Source: Duffyella gerundensis (GTDB taxonomy: Bacteria > Pseudomonadota > Gammaproteobacteria > Enterobacterales > Enterobacteriaceae). From it: a DNA stretch of 64,000 bases. How positions within the stretch are numbered: the first letter of the stretch is position 1; every line of letters begins with the position of its first letter. The notes under the pieces were generated by a model. It was not told the DNA's origin, ran no database searches, and saw only the letters and a program-made list of their open reading frames with translations. The stretch spans positions 2,176,587-2,240,586 of the forward strand of contig NZ_LN907827.1 of NCBI RefSeq assembly GCF_001517405.1. Direction: 5' to 3'. Positions 53,592 through 63,119 of the stretch are shown here, one piece after another. Both the position numbers and the translations under genes were made by a program.

Positions 53592-54956
53592 ATGAGCTTG
53601 ATTGTTGAAGGAGTTAATTCTTTTTACGAAAAGGTCACTTCTATCCTTTCTTATTTTGAAGATGATGGTGAATATTTTTTAGAGAAAAATCCACAAAAAG
53701 AAAAACTATTTTCTAACACAATAAGCGCAGTTAGGAACGTAAGAAGAAGATTAAGGTCCGTACTGAAAATAATTACGGATGACAATATTGCAGCTGAAAA
53801 ATTCATTGCTTTAAATGGTAAAAACATAGAGGCCGCATCAGCTAGATTTAGTAGGAACTTAAATTACCCTACATCCATTGAAATTATTGAAGAAACTCTA
53901 GAAGTTTCTTCTAACATAGTAAGAATGGCACGTGGACTCCGAGACTTTCTTAATGAATATGCGCAAATGAATATTGAGAACAGTCAAAGAAAAATTAAAT
54001 TAGAATCTATTGATGACATTTACACTAAAACAAAATTCCTTTCTGACGAAATACAAAAAGAATATGAAAAACTTTCATTTTTCACAAATAAAATCCAAAA
54101 TCAGCAGAAGAAAATAGACAGCTTAGAATCCCAATATCGAGAATCAATAACACATATATCTTTTAATGAAGAAGATCTTAAAAATAAAATATCTTTTATT
54201 GAAAAAAGCTATGTTATATCTAAGGACTATTCAGAGACACTCAACAAAGTTGATAGCTATGTTTATGAATTGGATGAAAAATACTCAAAAATAAAAGGCG
54301 ACATTGATAAGCTTGGACATCGATCAGATACAATCAATGGCATCCTTGAGAAAAAACTAAAAGAAATAGATGATATAGTGAATCAAGCTAATGATGCTTT
54401 GGGCAGTGCAAGTAATGTTTTACTCGGGGGGCATTTTAAAGATCAATATGAAAAATCTAAAGAAGGCGCAGAGCGATGGCTAATAGTCGGAGGTTTGTTT
54501 CTAATTGGCGCTATTATACAATGCTTGTTTGCTGTATTTTATACTGGGAACATACCATCTCAAACAGCAAATAATGCACATTTAGACTATATGTTTTCAA
54601 GATTACTAATTGCACCTCTTTTTTTGATAGGAACATGGTTTTGTGCAAGTCAATATATAAAGCAAAAAAACATAATTGAAGATTATGCTTATAAAAAAGT
54701 ACTCTCACTTTCATTGCTTTCTATCAAATCTGAAATTGAAAAAACAGGTGTAGAAAACACCAATAGTTTTATTCGGGCTATCCAAAGCGAAATTATGAAG
54801 TCTCCATTAGACTCTCTTGAACGCAAACATTACAGCAAAGAAATTAAATTATTAAAAGGCGCTCACTCTGAAATGTTAAGAGACATTCTCTCAAAGAAGA
54901 AAAACAAAGAAAAAAACAAAGAAAAAAACAAAGAAAAAAACAAAGAAAGCGACTAA
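53592..54956 (+). CDS. Long coiled-coil membrane protein, prophage cargo next to attR
   Basis: 454 aa, GAGG 4 nt before the ATG. Helical throughout: N-terminal helical domain, coiled coils between about residues 145 and 285, two membrane helices (about 296-318 and 336-354; WLIVGGLFLIGAIIQCLF and LLIAPLFLIGTWFCASQ), a cytoplasmic helical tail and a Lys/Asn/Glu repeat at the C-terminus. No named family recognised with confidence. Strongly AT-rich, downstream of the repressor and so probably expressed in the lysogen. Plausibly an exclusion or abortive-infection protein; this is inference from position and architecture. Confidence 0.7.
   Translation: MSLIVEGVNSFYEKVTSILSYFEDDGEYFLEKNPQKEKLFSNTISAVRNVRRRLRSVLKIITDDNIAAEKFIALNGKNIEAASARFSRNLNYPTSIEIIEETLEVSSNIVRMARGLRDFLNEYAQMNIENSQRKIKLESIDDIYTKTKFLSDEIQKEYEKLSFFTNKIQNQQKKIDSLESQYRESITHISFNEEDLKNKISFIEKSYVISKDYSETLNKVDSYVYELDEKYSKIKGDIDKLGHRSDTINGILEKKLKEIDDIVNQANDALGSASNVLLGGHFKDQYEKSKEGAERWLIVGGLFLIGAIIQCLFAVFYTGNIPSQTANNAHLDYMFSRLLIAPLFLIGTWFCASQYIKQKNIIEDYAYKKVLSLSLLSIKSEIEKTGVENTNSFIRAIQSEIMKSPLDSLERKHYSKEIKLLKGAHSEMLRDILSKKKNKEKNKEKNKEKNKESD
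54901..54948 (+). repeat. Four tandem 12-bp repeats encoding a KNKE tail
   Basis: AAAACAAAGAAA is repeated four times in frame at the 3' end of the cargo gene, giving (KNKE)-type repeats. Since 12 bp is a multiple of three, gain or loss of units would change tail length without breaking the frame. Confidence 0.9.
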
Positions 54957-54962
54957 GTTATC

Positions 54963-54994
54963 GGCCTGCAAGTAATTTTTTGCAGGCCATTTTA
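54963..54994 (+). terminator. Terminator after the attR-side cargo gene
   Basis: GGCCTGCAA - GTAATTTT - TTGCAGGCC with ATTTTAAA behind it, 6 bp after the stop codon. Confidence 0.8.
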
Positions 54995-55133
54995 AATAGA
55001 TGGTTTTGATAGCAATAAATATTTCTTTGAAACGATCGGCTTTTACGTTAATTCCATTTCTTTCAAAAAGCTATAGCAAGCCAAATGATCGCCAAAGGAG
55101 ACTGTAACCTATTGATTTTAAATAAGCATAATA

Positions 55134-55150
55134 GTATTCGGTCTTTTTTT
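55134..55150 (+). repeat. attR core, 17-bp direct repeat
   Basis: GTATTCGGTCTTTTTTT, identical to 21953-21969. Flanks differ (AATA before and AGC after, against AATC and GTTC at the left). Confidence 0.88.
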
Positions 55151-55365
55151 AGCAACTTAACTACTTCTGGATACAAAACTTCCTCCATGCTAACAGGGCT
55201 ACTAACCCTGACTGGTTGACTTTATGTTCAGGCAAAGCTCAACATCAGGAATCCTCACAGGAACCTTTTCATTTCTAAAATTGTTATCCATTCCCTTACT
55301 TCAATCGCCTCTCATCCCCTGAACAAGCAACCCTCTCCAATAGCCAAACCTCATCCTGCCCCTTC
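55151..55365. other. Host intergenic DNA right of attR
   Basis: No gene seen. This is the sequence that would directly follow sdsR in the unoccupied chromosome, so it may contain the promoter of the antisense RNA SraC/RyeA, now cut off from sdsR by the prophage. Confidence 0.4.
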
Positions 55366-55746
55366 TCACTCCTCATATCTCGCCAACTCAATCAGGTTTA
55401 AATCCGGGTCGCGTACGTAAACCGAGGTAATTGGGCCGCGAGCACCGGTGCGCGTAACCGGTCCTTCGATGATATGGGTTTGTGTGGCGTGCAGATGCGT
55501 AATCACCTCGTCCAGCGAGATGTTGCATATAAAACAGAGATCCAACGAGCCTGGCACCGGCAAATGCGCCTTCGGTTCAAACTCATGGCCATACTGATGG
55601 ACGTTGATTTTCTGTGCGCCGTAAACCAGCGCCTGACGATTTTCACCGAAGGTAATCAGCTGCATGCCCAATACGCGGGTGTAAAACGCTGTGCAGGCTT
55701 CTGCGTTGTGGGTGGTTAACACCAGATGATCCAGATGGTCGATCAT
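55366..55746 (-). CDS. VOC-family (glyoxalase-fold) protein
   Basis: 126 aa of the vicinal-oxygen-chelate fold: two beta-alpha-beta-beta-beta modules, with likely metal ligands His near the N-terminus (IDHLDHLVL), His in INVHQYGHE, and the C-terminal Glu of LNLIELARY. The DPDLNLIEL ending is typical of the small glyoxalase/fosfomycin-resistance-like group. The substrate cannot be inferred. First host gene right of the prophage. Confidence 0.88.
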   Translation of the reverse strand: MIDHLDHLVLTTHNAEACTAFYTRVLGMQLITFGENRQALVYGAQKINVHQYGHEFEPKAHLPVPGSLDLCFICNISLDEVITHLHATQTHIIEGPVTRTGARGPITSVYVRDPDLNLIELARYEE

Positions 55747-55885
55747 AACTCATCCTCTGTTTTTTAGGCGGCGCTTAATTGTACCAGGCGGAAAGCGAAA
55801 TCGAGGTGAGGATCTGTTGCGAACTGTTGCTGTGGGAAGAGAGAAATACTACTGCGGATTTAACGGCAATGGCTACGGCGAAAAT

Positions 55886-55911
55886 ATCCTCCCCGCCAGA
55901 ACGGGGAGGAT
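55886..55911 (-). terminator. Terminator after the chemoreceptor gene
   Basis: ATCCTCCCC - GCCAGAAC - GGGGAGGAT, a perfect 9-bp stem; on the minus strand followed by ATTTTC, 12 bp beyond the stop codon of the receptor. Confidence 0.8.
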
Positions 55912-55922
55912 CGCATCAGAAG

Positions 55923-57569
55923 TTAAAAGCTCTCCCAGCTGCTGTCGCCCGCGGCAACCGGCTGTTTGACACTCAGAGGCGCCGGACGACGAAGCGCTTC
56001 CTGCGGTTTATTTACCGCATGATGGTCGCCGATCATTTTGAATGAGGAGACCAGTCGGGTCAGGGTTTCCGCCTGATCCTGCAGCGAACGGGAGGCAGAA
56101 GATGCCTCTTCCACCAGCGCGGCGTTCTGCTGGGTCACTTCATCCATTTGGCCAATCGCCTGATGCACCTGCTCAATGCCCCGGCTCTGCTCAATAGCGG
56201 ATGTCGCTATTTCATGCACGATGGTGGCCACCTGATTGATCGCATCGGTGACTTTTTCTGAGTTTTCACCCACGCCCGCCGCCTGCTGTGCGCCGTTCGC
56301 GACCTGCTGCACCGAGGTGCTGATCAGATCTTTGATTTCACGGGCGGCAGACGATGAACGCTGCGCCAGATTGCGCACTTCGCTGGCAACTACCGCAAAG
56401 CCGCGGCCATGTTCACCGGCGCGGGCCGCTTCAACCGCGGCGTTCAGTGCGAGGATATTGGTCTGGAAGGCGATACCTTCGATCAGGCCGGTGATTTCAG
56501 AAATCTTACCGGAGCTGGTGCGGATATCTTCCATGGTGGTCAGCATCGCTTTCACCGAACCGCCGTTTTCTGCAGAGAGTTTGTTGGCCGCGTTAGCCAG
56601 CGCGCTGGCTTCATCGGCGCTGAGCGAGTTGTTTTTCACCGTTTCACTGAGCGCCGCCATGCTGGCCGAGGTCTGCTCCAGCGAGGCCGCCTGCTCTTCC
56701 GTGCGCGATGAAAGATCTTCGTTACCGGCGGCAATCTGCGTTGAGCCGGTGCTCACCGACAGCGCAGAGCTGTTTACCGAAGATAACGTCTCAGAGAATT
56801 TGCGCATCAGGCGGTTAAAGGCAGCGGCGGTTTTGCCAATTTCATCATGACGGCTTTCATCAGCCAGGCGTGATAAATCCAGGCTGTTGCTGACGTCGGT
56901 CATGGTATTTTCGATGCCGGTCAGACTTTTTCGAATGCTAATAATGGTACGGAAGGCGAAAAAGCTTAATAAGACGATAGCAGCAGTCACGCTGGTGGAC
57001 ATAATCCAGAACGTCCGGCTGTAGGTTTCATTATTTTGCTTTCTGAGTTCGTCACCAATTTTAATGTTAAGCTCAATCTGATTATTTAGATCCGTAGCCA
57101 GTTTCCTGCCAGCAGTACCAATGCCTGACTCGCCCTGTAATAACGCGAGCGAAGCATTTTTATCCTGTGCACGTGAGGCGGCGATAAAAGCGGGCAGCGC
57201 AGCTTTAACCGCATCAATATCGCGATAGATCTCTTCGCTCATTTGACGATCTTCGTCATTTGATACGTCATTCTTCAGATAGTGATCGGTCAGCGTCTTT
57301 AGCTCATCAAGAATTGAGTTGATGTGCTGCTCCGCTGCAGGCATGCCAGACGCATCGGCCAGCGTTTGATGGCGGTAGAGCGCAATGCCAAGGTTGCTGG
57401 AAGCGCTGATCGATTTGTTGAGATCCTTGATGCTGGGTATCGAGTTTGCCTGCACATATTCAAAGCGCGACTGAAATCCCGATATCACCGACAGAGACAT
57501 AAAGGCCAGCACGCAAAGCGCGGCAGCCAGCAATGAAAATGTTAAAAACAACCGCTGTGTAATTGTCAT
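55923..57569 (-). CDS. Methyl-accepting chemotaxis protein
   Basis: 548 aa from the ATG at 57569. Order of parts: membrane helix 1 (about 7-30), periplasmic four-helix-bundle sensor domain, membrane helix 2 (about 190-210), HAMP domain, and cytoplasmic signalling domain with the highly conserved hairpin tip [20 protein letters not shown] and [20 protein letters not shown]. The C-terminus ends SSWESF, close to the NWETF pentapeptide that tethers CheR and CheB in high-abundance receptors. The ligand is unknown. A monocistronic gene with its own terminator. Confidence 0.96.
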   Translation of the reverse strand: MTITQRLFLTFSLLAAALCVLAFMSLSVISGFQSRFEYVQANSIPSIKDLNKSISASSNLGIALYRHQTLADASGMPAAEQHINSILDELKTLTDHYLKNDVSNDEDRQMSEEIYRDIDAVKAALPAFIAASRAQDKNASLALLQGESGIGTAGRKLATDLNNQIELNIKIGDELRKQNNETYSRTFWIMSTSVTAAIVLLSFFAFRTIISIRKSLTGIENTMTDVSNSLDLSRLADESRHDEIGKTAAAFNRLMRKFSETLSSVNSSALSVSTGSTQIAAGNEDLSSRTEEQAASLEQTSASMAALSETVKNNSLSADEASALANAANKLSAENGGSVKAMLTTMEDIRTSSGKISEITGLIEGIAFQTNILALNAAVEAARAGEHGRGFAVVASEVRNLAQRSSSAAREIKDLISTSVQQVANGAQQAAGVGENSEKVTDAINQVATIVHEIATSAIEQSRGIEQVHQAIGQMDEVTQQNAALVEEASSASRSLQDQAETLTRLVSSFKMIGDHHAVNKPQEALRRPAPLSVKQPVAAGDSSWESF

Positions 57570-57882
57570 GCTCACCCCATCCTCAAAAAGTGTAATAAAC
57601 GAAAAGGCGGCATTGTGCCCCTGAACAGGAGTTATCGGCTGGCGGGTTTTATACTTTATTGGGGACAGCGTTAATTAATGATTGATGGTTAGTCTTTGCG
57701 CTAAACCTATTATTACGCTGCTTTTTTTGTTTGTAATAAAATATTTTCTTTTATGATTAACGGAAGTTGTTAATTTTATTAACATTGCGATCGCCGCTGC
57801 TGAAGCATTTAACGGCTTATTTCTTCACGCCTTTATTTATGCAGGGTTAAGGTAATGTTGTATGTCGGCGCGAAGTGGCGAT
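57570..57882. other. Intergenic region upstream of the chemoreceptor gene
   Basis: AT-rich, no coding frame of interest; expected to carry the chemoreceptor promoter. I could not define a sigma-28 promoter with confidence. Confidence 0.45.
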
Positions 57883-57910
57883 ACTGCGCATCGGCTGAGC
57901 GATGCGCAGT
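57883..57910 (-). terminator. Hairpin after the CitMHS gene
   Basis: ACTGCGCATCG - GCTGAG - CGATGCGCAGT, a perfect 11-bp stem 8 bp after the transporter stop. It has no T tract on the minus strand, so it may stabilise the mRNA end or act in rho-dependent termination. Confidence 0.6.
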
Positions 57911-57917
57911 GTGTCAT

Positions 57918-59231
57918 TCAGGAATGATAGAACGGGAAAGCACCAAAAATGATGCCGCCGAGCAGCAGAGCGAAGCTAACCAGCAGCCCCCATTTAATGG
58001 CGAAACGTTGATGGTCGCCGATATCCACTTTTGCCAGGCCCACCAGCAGATAGACCGACGGCACCAGCGGACTGAGCAGATGGAACGGCTGGCCGATGAT
58101 CGAGGCGCGGGCAATCTCTTCGGCTGAAATGCCATATCCCGCTGCCGTTTGGGCGATAACCGGCAAGATGCCGAAGTAGAACGCATCGTTGGACATAAAG
58201 AAGGTAAACGGCAGGCTGACAATGGCGGTGAAAACGGCGAGATAAGGCCCAAAGCTGTGCGGAATAACCGCCAGCAGGCTTTTCGCCATGGCATCAACCA
58301 TACCGGTGCCGGATAAAATACCGGTGAAGATACCGGCAGCAAAAATCAATGAGGTCACGGCCAGCACGTTGCCAGCATGCTCATTGATGCGCGCTTTCTG
58401 CTGCTCCAGCGTGGGATAGTTCAGCATCACCGCCACCGCAAACGCCATCATAAACAGGATCTGAATCGGCATTGCGCCCATAACCAGCAGCACCAGCAGC
58501 ACGGTGGTCAGAATGAAGTTGGGCCAGAACATTTTTGGCCTGCGGTTCGCTTCACACTCTTCGGCGTTGCCAAAGCCCAGGCTGATGTCGTTGAGATGCT
58601 GGTTATCTATTTTAATCACGCCCAGCCGACGACGCTCAAGAATGCCAAACCAGAGCGCCATGCCCACCAGCGTGGCGCAGGCAAAAATCATCGCCGGAAT
58701 CATTGGAATAAAAATATCAAGCGCGTCGATACGCAGCGCTGCCGCGGCACGCGCGGTTGGCCCGCCCCACGGCGAAAGGTTCATGATGCCGCTGGCCAGG
58801 TTAATCAAACAGGTCATCGCCAGGATGTTCATGCCCAGCTTACGATAGAGCGGCAAAAACGCGGCGACGGCAATCATATAGGTGGTGGAGCTGTCGCCAT
58901 CCAGCGAAACCAGCAGGGTCAGCACGGCGGTACCGACCAGCACTTTAAGCGGATCGCCGCGCACGATTTTAAGGATAAAGCGCACCAGCGGATCGAACAG
59001 ACCGGCATCGATCATGATACCGAAGTAGAGAATAGAAAAGGTCAGCATCACGCCGGTCGGTGCCAGCGCTTTCACGCCGGTGAGCATCATGTCGCCCAGA
59101 CCATGATAAAAACCGCCAATCAGCGCAAACACGGTCGGTACAATGATCAGAGCAATCAGCGCCGACATCCGCTTGGTCATGATCAGGTACATGAAACAGG
59201 TCACCATGGTAAAACCCAATATGGTCAGCAC
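57918..59231 (-). CDS. CitMHS-family citrate:proton symporter
   Basis: 437 aa, about 12 membrane helices. Family features of citrate-metal symporters: LDGDSSTTYMIAVAAFLPLY, SGIMNLSPWGGPTARAAAAL and FTFFMSNDAFYFGILPVIAQ. Bacillus CitM takes up Mg-citrate complexes and CitH Ca-citrate; the metal preference here is not predictable. No CitAB-type regulator is adjacent. Ends in a Gly-rich helix with HS at the C-terminus. Confidence 0.93.
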   Translation of the reverse strand: MLTILGFTMVTCFMYLIMTKRMSALIALIIVPTVFALIGGFYHGLGDMMLTGVKALAPTGVMLTFSILYFGIMIDAGLFDPLVRFILKIVRGDPLKVLVGTAVLTLLVSLDGDSSTTYMIAVAAFLPLYRKLGMNILAMTCLINLASGIMNLSPWGGPTARAAAALRIDALDIFIPMIPAMIFACATLVGMALWFGILERRRLGVIKIDNQHLNDISLGFGNAEECEANRRPKMFWPNFILTTVLLVLLVMGAMPIQILFMMAFAVAVMLNYPTLEQQKARINEHAGNVLAVTSLIFAAGIFTGILSGTGMVDAMAKSLLAVIPHSFGPYLAVFTAIVSLPFTFFMSNDAFYFGILPVIAQTAAGYGISAEEIARASIIGQPFHLLSPLVPSVYLLVGLAKVDIGDHQRFAIKWGLLVSFALLLGGIIFGAFPFYHS

Positions 59232-59546
59232 AGGGCACTCCTTACAGCGTTAGCAGGCTCACAACAGAGGCACACCTTCCATTCCAGTGGGTTATCAAAA
59301 GATCGCTTAACCGCACCAGAATCTATAGGCATTTTTGCCAAATGGTTGTTTTATGGTTTATTTGTTAATTAAGCTAACAATAAAATTTAACAATTATGCA
59401 TCTTTTGAGCGAAAAAGTGATGGTCTTCAAGCTTTCGATTTTTGCACGGGAGATTTTGTGATGAATATCGTGTTACCGGTATCCGTTACAACCAGTCATT
59501 ATCAGAGTGAGTTAAGGAAGAGGCAGGAATAAGGGAGAAAGCAGAA
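59232..59546. other. Intergenic region, CitMHS gene to TraT-like gene
   Basis: Contains the promoter region of the transporter and an AT-rich middle part. A plus-strand frame of 23 codons (59461-59532) with GGAG in front is the only coding hint, too short to call. Confidence 0.4.
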
Positions 59547-59569
59547 CGGCGGCACGGGTGTACCGCCGG
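59547..59569 (-). terminator. Terminator after the TraT-like gene
   Basis: CGGCGG and CCGCCG arms around an ACGGGTGT-type loop; on the minus strand the hairpin is followed by TTCTGCTTT. It lies 8 bp past the stop codon. Confidence 0.6.
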
Positions 59570-59576
59570 AAAACAT

Positions 59577-60308
59577 TTACATAATGCCAGCAACCGACTT
59601 TGCCAGTTGCGCTTCCAGTACCGGTTTCGCCTCTTCAAACTTAAGGTTAACCTTGTTGGCATTGGAGACCACACGCGTCTGGTACTTGATGCGGTTGCCC
59701 TCTTCGCTGCTGGTTTGCAATTTCACGCTTGCGGTGCCCTGACGCAAGGCCGAAACGCTGTCCGTGGTGACGCTGGCTTTGCTGCGCTCGGAAATTTGCA
59801 GATCGGTGACCATGGTGAAATTAACATCTTCAACCAGCGCATCTGCCGCCAGCCCGGCCAAGCCTGCCGCTAAGCCAATGCCCAACACCGCACCGCCGGA
59901 ATTACCGTTATAGGCGCTAATGCCTGCACCAAGCGCTGCACCGGTTGCCGCGCCTTCATAGCCTCCGCCCAGCATGCCCTGTGCAGTGCGCAGATCCATT
60001 TTCTCCGCTTTTAACACGTTGGCCTGGATCCAGTAATAGGCGCTGTCCGGCGAGGAGGTAATGGTAAAGCCTTTTGCCCGCAGATCGTTCGCCAACAGCG
60101 TCTGCAAATCGCTCATATCTTTATCGGAGGTGTTACGCACCTGCAAATAGACGGTTTTTTCGCTGGATGGCTCAAGCCAGATGGTTTGGCTCATTTGCGT
60201 TTTGACATCGAGGTTACGTTTTTTAATCGCGGTGCCCATGGCGCTACAGCCTGAAAGCACAAGGCACGCAGCAACCAGGGTTGCCAGAAGAGTATTACGG
60301 GTATTCAT
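59577..60308 (-). CDS. TraT-like outer-membrane lipoprotein
   Basis: 243 aa from the ATG at 60308 (an in-frame ATG at 60320 is also possible). Lipoprotein signal with lipobox LVLSGC. The mature part is strikingly similar to plasmid F Tra[47 protein letters not shown], a Gly-rich central stretch ([20 protein letters not shown]) and the C-terminal [21 protein letters not shown] TraT mediates surface exclusion and serum resistance. No tra genes surround it, so it acts here as a chromosomal homologue. Confidence 0.92.
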   Translation of the reverse strand: MNTRNTLLATLVAACLVLSGCSAMGTAIKKRNLDVKTQMSQTIWLEPSSEKTVYLQVRNTSDKDMSDLQTLLANDLRAKGFTITSSPDSAYYWIQANVLKAEKMDLRTAQGMLGGGYEGAATGAALGAGISAYNGNSGGAVLGIGLAAGLAGLAADALVEDVNFTMVTDLQISERSKASVTTDSVSALRQGTASVKLQTSSEEGNRIKYQTRVVSNANKVNLKFEEAKPVLEAQLAKSVAGIM

Positions 60309-60510
60309 GTGGGGTTTCATTGTCAAATTCGTTCAGGGCCAACCTGCCCCCGGCGCGCTCAGTGACTGAATGCCTGCGAAAAGAGAAGCTTTCCGTAGCG
60401 GCGCCGCTTTCGTTATCGGATAGCACCTGCGAAACTTGAATGATTTTAATCAATGGCTTGGCGTCGTCAGGCGTGAGGTTGAGCGTCCGCCTCGCTTTTT
60501 CGTCAGCCAT
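60295..60510 (-). CDS. Small hypothetical protein overlapping the TraT-like start
   Basis: 71 aa, [20 protein letters not shown] at the start and a Glu/Arg-rich remainder. It overlaps the start of the lipoprotein gene by 14 bases in another frame, which is compatible with coupling. There is no strong ribosome-binding site and no known motif, so it may be a chance frame. Confidence 0.35.
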   Translation of the reverse strand: MADEKARRTLNLTPDDAKPLIKIIQVSQVLSDNESGAATESFSFRRHSVTERAGGRLALNEFDNETPHEYP

Positions 60511-60621
60511 GACGCTTAGCGCTACACGTCAGCCATTAACTGGTTTACAGTGCTCGCCTGCGCGTTTGGGCGGAAGCCGGAGCGTCACCACACAACAATA
60601 GAAAACCGTAAGGATCCTCAC

Positions 60622-60879
60622 ATGACACCTGTAACAGCACTGCTGGGTTTAATGGCAGGCGCATGGTCAGTACGCAGCATCTGCATCAAAACGCAGAGCA
60701 CGCCAAAAAAAGTGATCAAATCGATCGTTGCCGCCGGTTTCTTTTTAGGTCTGGGTGGTCTCGGGGCGGAAGAAGATAAGTTTGTACCGGTAATGATCTT
60801 ATTAGCGGTGGGCGCCGTTATTCAGCTTATTGCCAATAAAAGAGATAAATCCGCCGCAGAAAAGAATAATAAAATCTAA
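60622..60879 (+). CDS. Small inner-membrane protein of unknown function
   Basis: 85 aa from the ATG at 60622 with AAGGA 8 nt upstream. Three short hydrophobic stretches (VTALLGLMAGAWSV; SIVAAGFFLGLGGLGA; VPVMILLAVGAVIQLIAN) and a Lys-rich C-terminus. No family recognised. Confidence 0.65.
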   Translation: MTPVTALLGLMAGAWSVRSICIKTQSTPKKVIKSIVAAGFFLGLGGLGAEEDKFVPVMILLAVGAVIQLIANKRDKSAAEKNNKI

Positions 60880-61285
60880 TCGCGGCGCAGCTGCACTATG
60901 ACTCTGTTATCCCAGCCACCTGCGCGCCTGCTTAATACACACGCATTTATAAACCAGGCGATGGATAACGACGCCACAACGGCATTCGGCGTGAAGATAG
61001 ATACTGGGATAGGCGCGCCCATCCGGCGCTGTTGCGGTAGTGTGTTGCCAGCTGATAATACGCCAGCGATGCCAGTGCGGGATCACGGCAGGCTCCGGTT
61101 ATTTAGCGTGGCGCGATTCTGAAGTAATTTTTAGCGGCGTCCGTTGATGAATATCAATTAACGCGCCAAGCCTGGGCGGCGATGATTAAAAAGCGTAAAA
61201 ATGCCCATCAGAATCATATTTAGTGATTACCCTGGCTTTGTGTGAAATAACTCATTTGATGGTGTGAGGAAGGGTTCTATTCAGT
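60880..61285. other. Gene-free region before yebY
   Basis: About 400 bp without a supported gene. A 74-codon plus-strand frame at 60898 lacks a ribosome-binding site and looks random. Confidence 0.45.
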
Positions 61286-61316
61286 AATATGACCGGAACG
61301 GTATTCCGGTCATATT
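61286..61316 (-). terminator. Terminator after yebY
   Basis: AATATGACCGGAA - CGGTA - TTCCGGTCATATT, a perfect 13-bp stem, 8 bp downstream of the yebY stop; ends the yobA-yebZ-yebY transcript. Confidence 0.85.
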
Positions 61317-61324
61317 CAGCATTA

Positions 61325-61666
61325 TTACTTGTCACACAACTGTTGTGCGCGATCAATAAACGGCTGCAGGCTCATTTTTTGCTGCGGATCTTTAGGATCG
61401 TTAAGGCGAATCACGTCAATTGACTGGCCGCGTGCTTCACCGCTGTTCACTTTCGCCTTAGCACGATCGTTCAGCGGATAAGGCATCAGCGTGCTGGGAT
61501 TAATAGCAAACAAGGAGCCATCTTTCTCACAGGTCAGCATCACTTCTTCACGGTTAAATGCCCACTTTTCTTTGCCCACTTCAAAACGGCTGACGGTGAT
61601 GATTTGTGCCGCCATGGCGTTGGCGCAAAAGCCCAGCGCCAGCAGCAGGGAAATGCTCTTTTTCAT
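61325..61666 (-). CDS. yebY: DUF2511 periplasmic protein YebY
   Basis: 113 aa from [20 protein letters not shown], a signal peptide; same length as E. coli YebY. Conserved [20 protein letters not shown] and [13 protein letters not shown]. Two cysteines (LTCEKDG and the C-terminal QLCDK) may form a disulfide. Third gene of the copper-related operon; function unresolved. A longer frame upstream overlaps yebZ and is not the start. Confidence 0.92.
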   Translation of the reverse strand: MKKSISLLLALGFCANAMAAQIITVSRFEVGKEKWAFNREEVMLTCEKDGSLFAINPSTLMPYPLNDRAKAKVNSGEARGQSIDVIRLNDPKDPQQKMSLQPFIDRAQQLCDK

Positions 61667-61712
61667 GCTTAACTCACTGTATCTGCGGCGCCCACGGCGC
61701 CATTTGTCGATA

Positions 61713-62591
61713 TCAAACCGGCGACAGCGTGGCAAAAATGCTGACCAGCGCCACCACCAGTAAGGCTAAAATCAATTCTGCCTGCGTCAGACGAATAAAC
61801 TGTTGCTGTGCCCTGTCGCCCGCCGTGCGAAAACGTGGCACCAATACATAGCGATTGATCAACGCAATCGCGATCATCAGCATCACCAGCACTACTTTGG
61901 CCACCAGCAGCTGATAATAAAGCACCCATGCGGGCAGTTGCCAGTCAGCAATAAACAGGCTGTTCATTACGCCGGTGAGCACGGCCAGCGCCACCGCCAG
62001 ATGCCCATAGCGCGAGAAGCGCATCATGGTGCGGATCGCTTCCTGACGTAAGGCCGTCTGCCGGGCATGGCGCATCAACAGGCACATCGGCAGCAGCCCG
62101 CCAGCCCAAAAACTGGTGGCGATCAGATGAATCGCCTGGTTGAGCCGGTGTGCGCTGCCGATGACGCCGTCGTGCATCGCCGCATGCCCCACCAGCGACA
62201 ACGTCGCCAGTTGCAGCAGGCCACTCACCAGCAAAGCGGGCTGGCACAGGCGATGACGCATCAGCAACAACATGCAACCGATCAGCCCTAACAGCAGCTG
62301 CCAGCACCAGGCGCGACCAAAGCCGGTGGTTAATACCGCCTGCCAGACCGACGGCACCGCGATGTTATGCCAGTCACCGCTCATCAGCCCGGTTTGCACC
62401 GCCAGCATCGCCACCGCGCTAAGCAGTGCGATGATCACGCCAGCGCTAACCGGCATGGAGAGCGCCAGTGCCAGCCGCGGTCGATAGCGGCGCGGTGCCA
62501 GCCAGACCGAAAAAAACAGGCTGCCGGTCATCAACATCAAACTGCTAAAATGCAGGCCGCGCAGCACAATATAAAAGGTTGCCAGCGTCAT
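61713..62591 (-). CDS. yebZ: CopD-family membrane protein YebZ
   Basis: 292 aa (E. coli 290), about eight membrane helices, CopD domain near the C-terminus. Probably moves copper across the inner membrane together with YobA, one base upstream. Family assignment is by length, topology and neighbourhood. Confidence 0.92.
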   Translation of the reverse strand: MTLATFYIVLRGLHFSSLMLMTGSLFFSVWLAPRRYRPRLALALSMPVSAGVIIALLSAVAMLAVQTGLMSGDWHNIAVPSVWQAVLTTGFGRAWCWQLLLGLIGCMLLLMRHRLCQPALLVSGLLQLATLSLVGHAAMHDGVIGSAHRLNQAIHLIATSFWAGGLLPMCLLMRHARQTALRQEAIRTMMRFSRYGHLAVALAVLTGVMNSLFIADWQLPAWVLYYQLLVAKVVLVMLMIAIALINRYVLVPRFRTAGDRAQQQFIRLTQAELILALLVVALVSIFATLSPV

Positions 62592-62592
62592 C

Positions 62593-62970
62593 TTACTTTA
62601 CGCTAAAGCTATATTTTCCCTGCGTCTTATGGCCATCAACCGAGAGCACATGCCAGTCGACCTGATACTCTCCGCCAGGCAGCGGCTTCTCAAGCGGCAC
62701 AATCATCTGGTTATGTTTGGCGGCGGTACGCCCGACTTTACCGGTTGGCATTGGCTGCTGTTTTTCGTTGGTCAGGGTGGCACCGCTGAACGCGGGTTCA
62801 ATATCCTCAGAGAAGGTCAGCGTCAGCGCCTGAGGCGAGGCCTCAACCTTCGCGTTAGCCGCAGGATATTGATTTTTAAGATGAGCGTGAGCCAAAGCCG
62901 CCGGTGAGACGAACAGCGCGGTGGCTAACGCCGAGGCCGTTAATAGCGGCCAGCAAGTGATTTTCAGCAT
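62593..62970 (-). CDS. yobA: CopC-family periplasmic copper-binding protein YobA
   Basis: 125 aa from [20 protein letters not shown]. The signal peptide is cut before HAHLKNQYP, leaving an N-terminal His, which with Asp and His of [18 protein letters not shown] forms the copper(II) site of CopC proteins. First gene of yobA-yebZ-yebY. Confidence 0.94.
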   Translation of the reverse strand: MLKITCWPLLTASALATALFVSPAALAHAHLKNQYPAANAKVEASPQALTLTFSEDIEPAFSGATLTNEKQQPMPTGKVGRTAAKHNQMIVPLEKPLPGGEYQVDWHVLSVDGHKTQGKYSFSVK

Positions 62971-63119
62971 CGTATTATCCTGTTGTGTGCAGGCAATCTG
63001 CAATCTGGCGCAAGGATACTCCGCAGCAGGAAAGCTGTCGAGGCGCCGGGGTGCTATCCGCCACCTTGCTAATCAATGCTTTCTGCATTATTTTTGCCGC
63101 TGCTTCAGAGGAGAACAGC

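Larger units (their letters stand above)
21953..55150. mobile_element. P2/186-like prophage, about 33.2 kb, apparently complete
   Basis: Bounded by a 17-bp direct repeat. It contains recognisable homologues of all P2 structural and lysis genes in P2 order (Q P O N M L X, holin, endolysin, lysB, lysC, R S V W J I H G FI FII E E' T U D ogr), a cos site, replication initiator A, a repressor with Cox/CII/Fil regulators, and a tyrosine integrase. No frameshifted or missing core gene was seen, so it may be inducible. Five cargo loci of low GC interrupt the backbone. Unlike P2 and 186, int lies on the ogr side of the attachment site. Confidence 0.93.

Noticed and set aside
21953..55150. Satellite or defective prophage
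   Set aside because: All P2-type head, tail, lysis, replication and integration genes are present and open, so a satellite or remnant is unlikely.
59461..59532. 23-codon frame with GGAG upstream
   Set aside because: Good spacing but too short, with no known relative and no terminator; kept only as a remark.
60898..61122. 74-codon frame before yebY
   Set aside because: No ribosome-binding site and no recognisable features.
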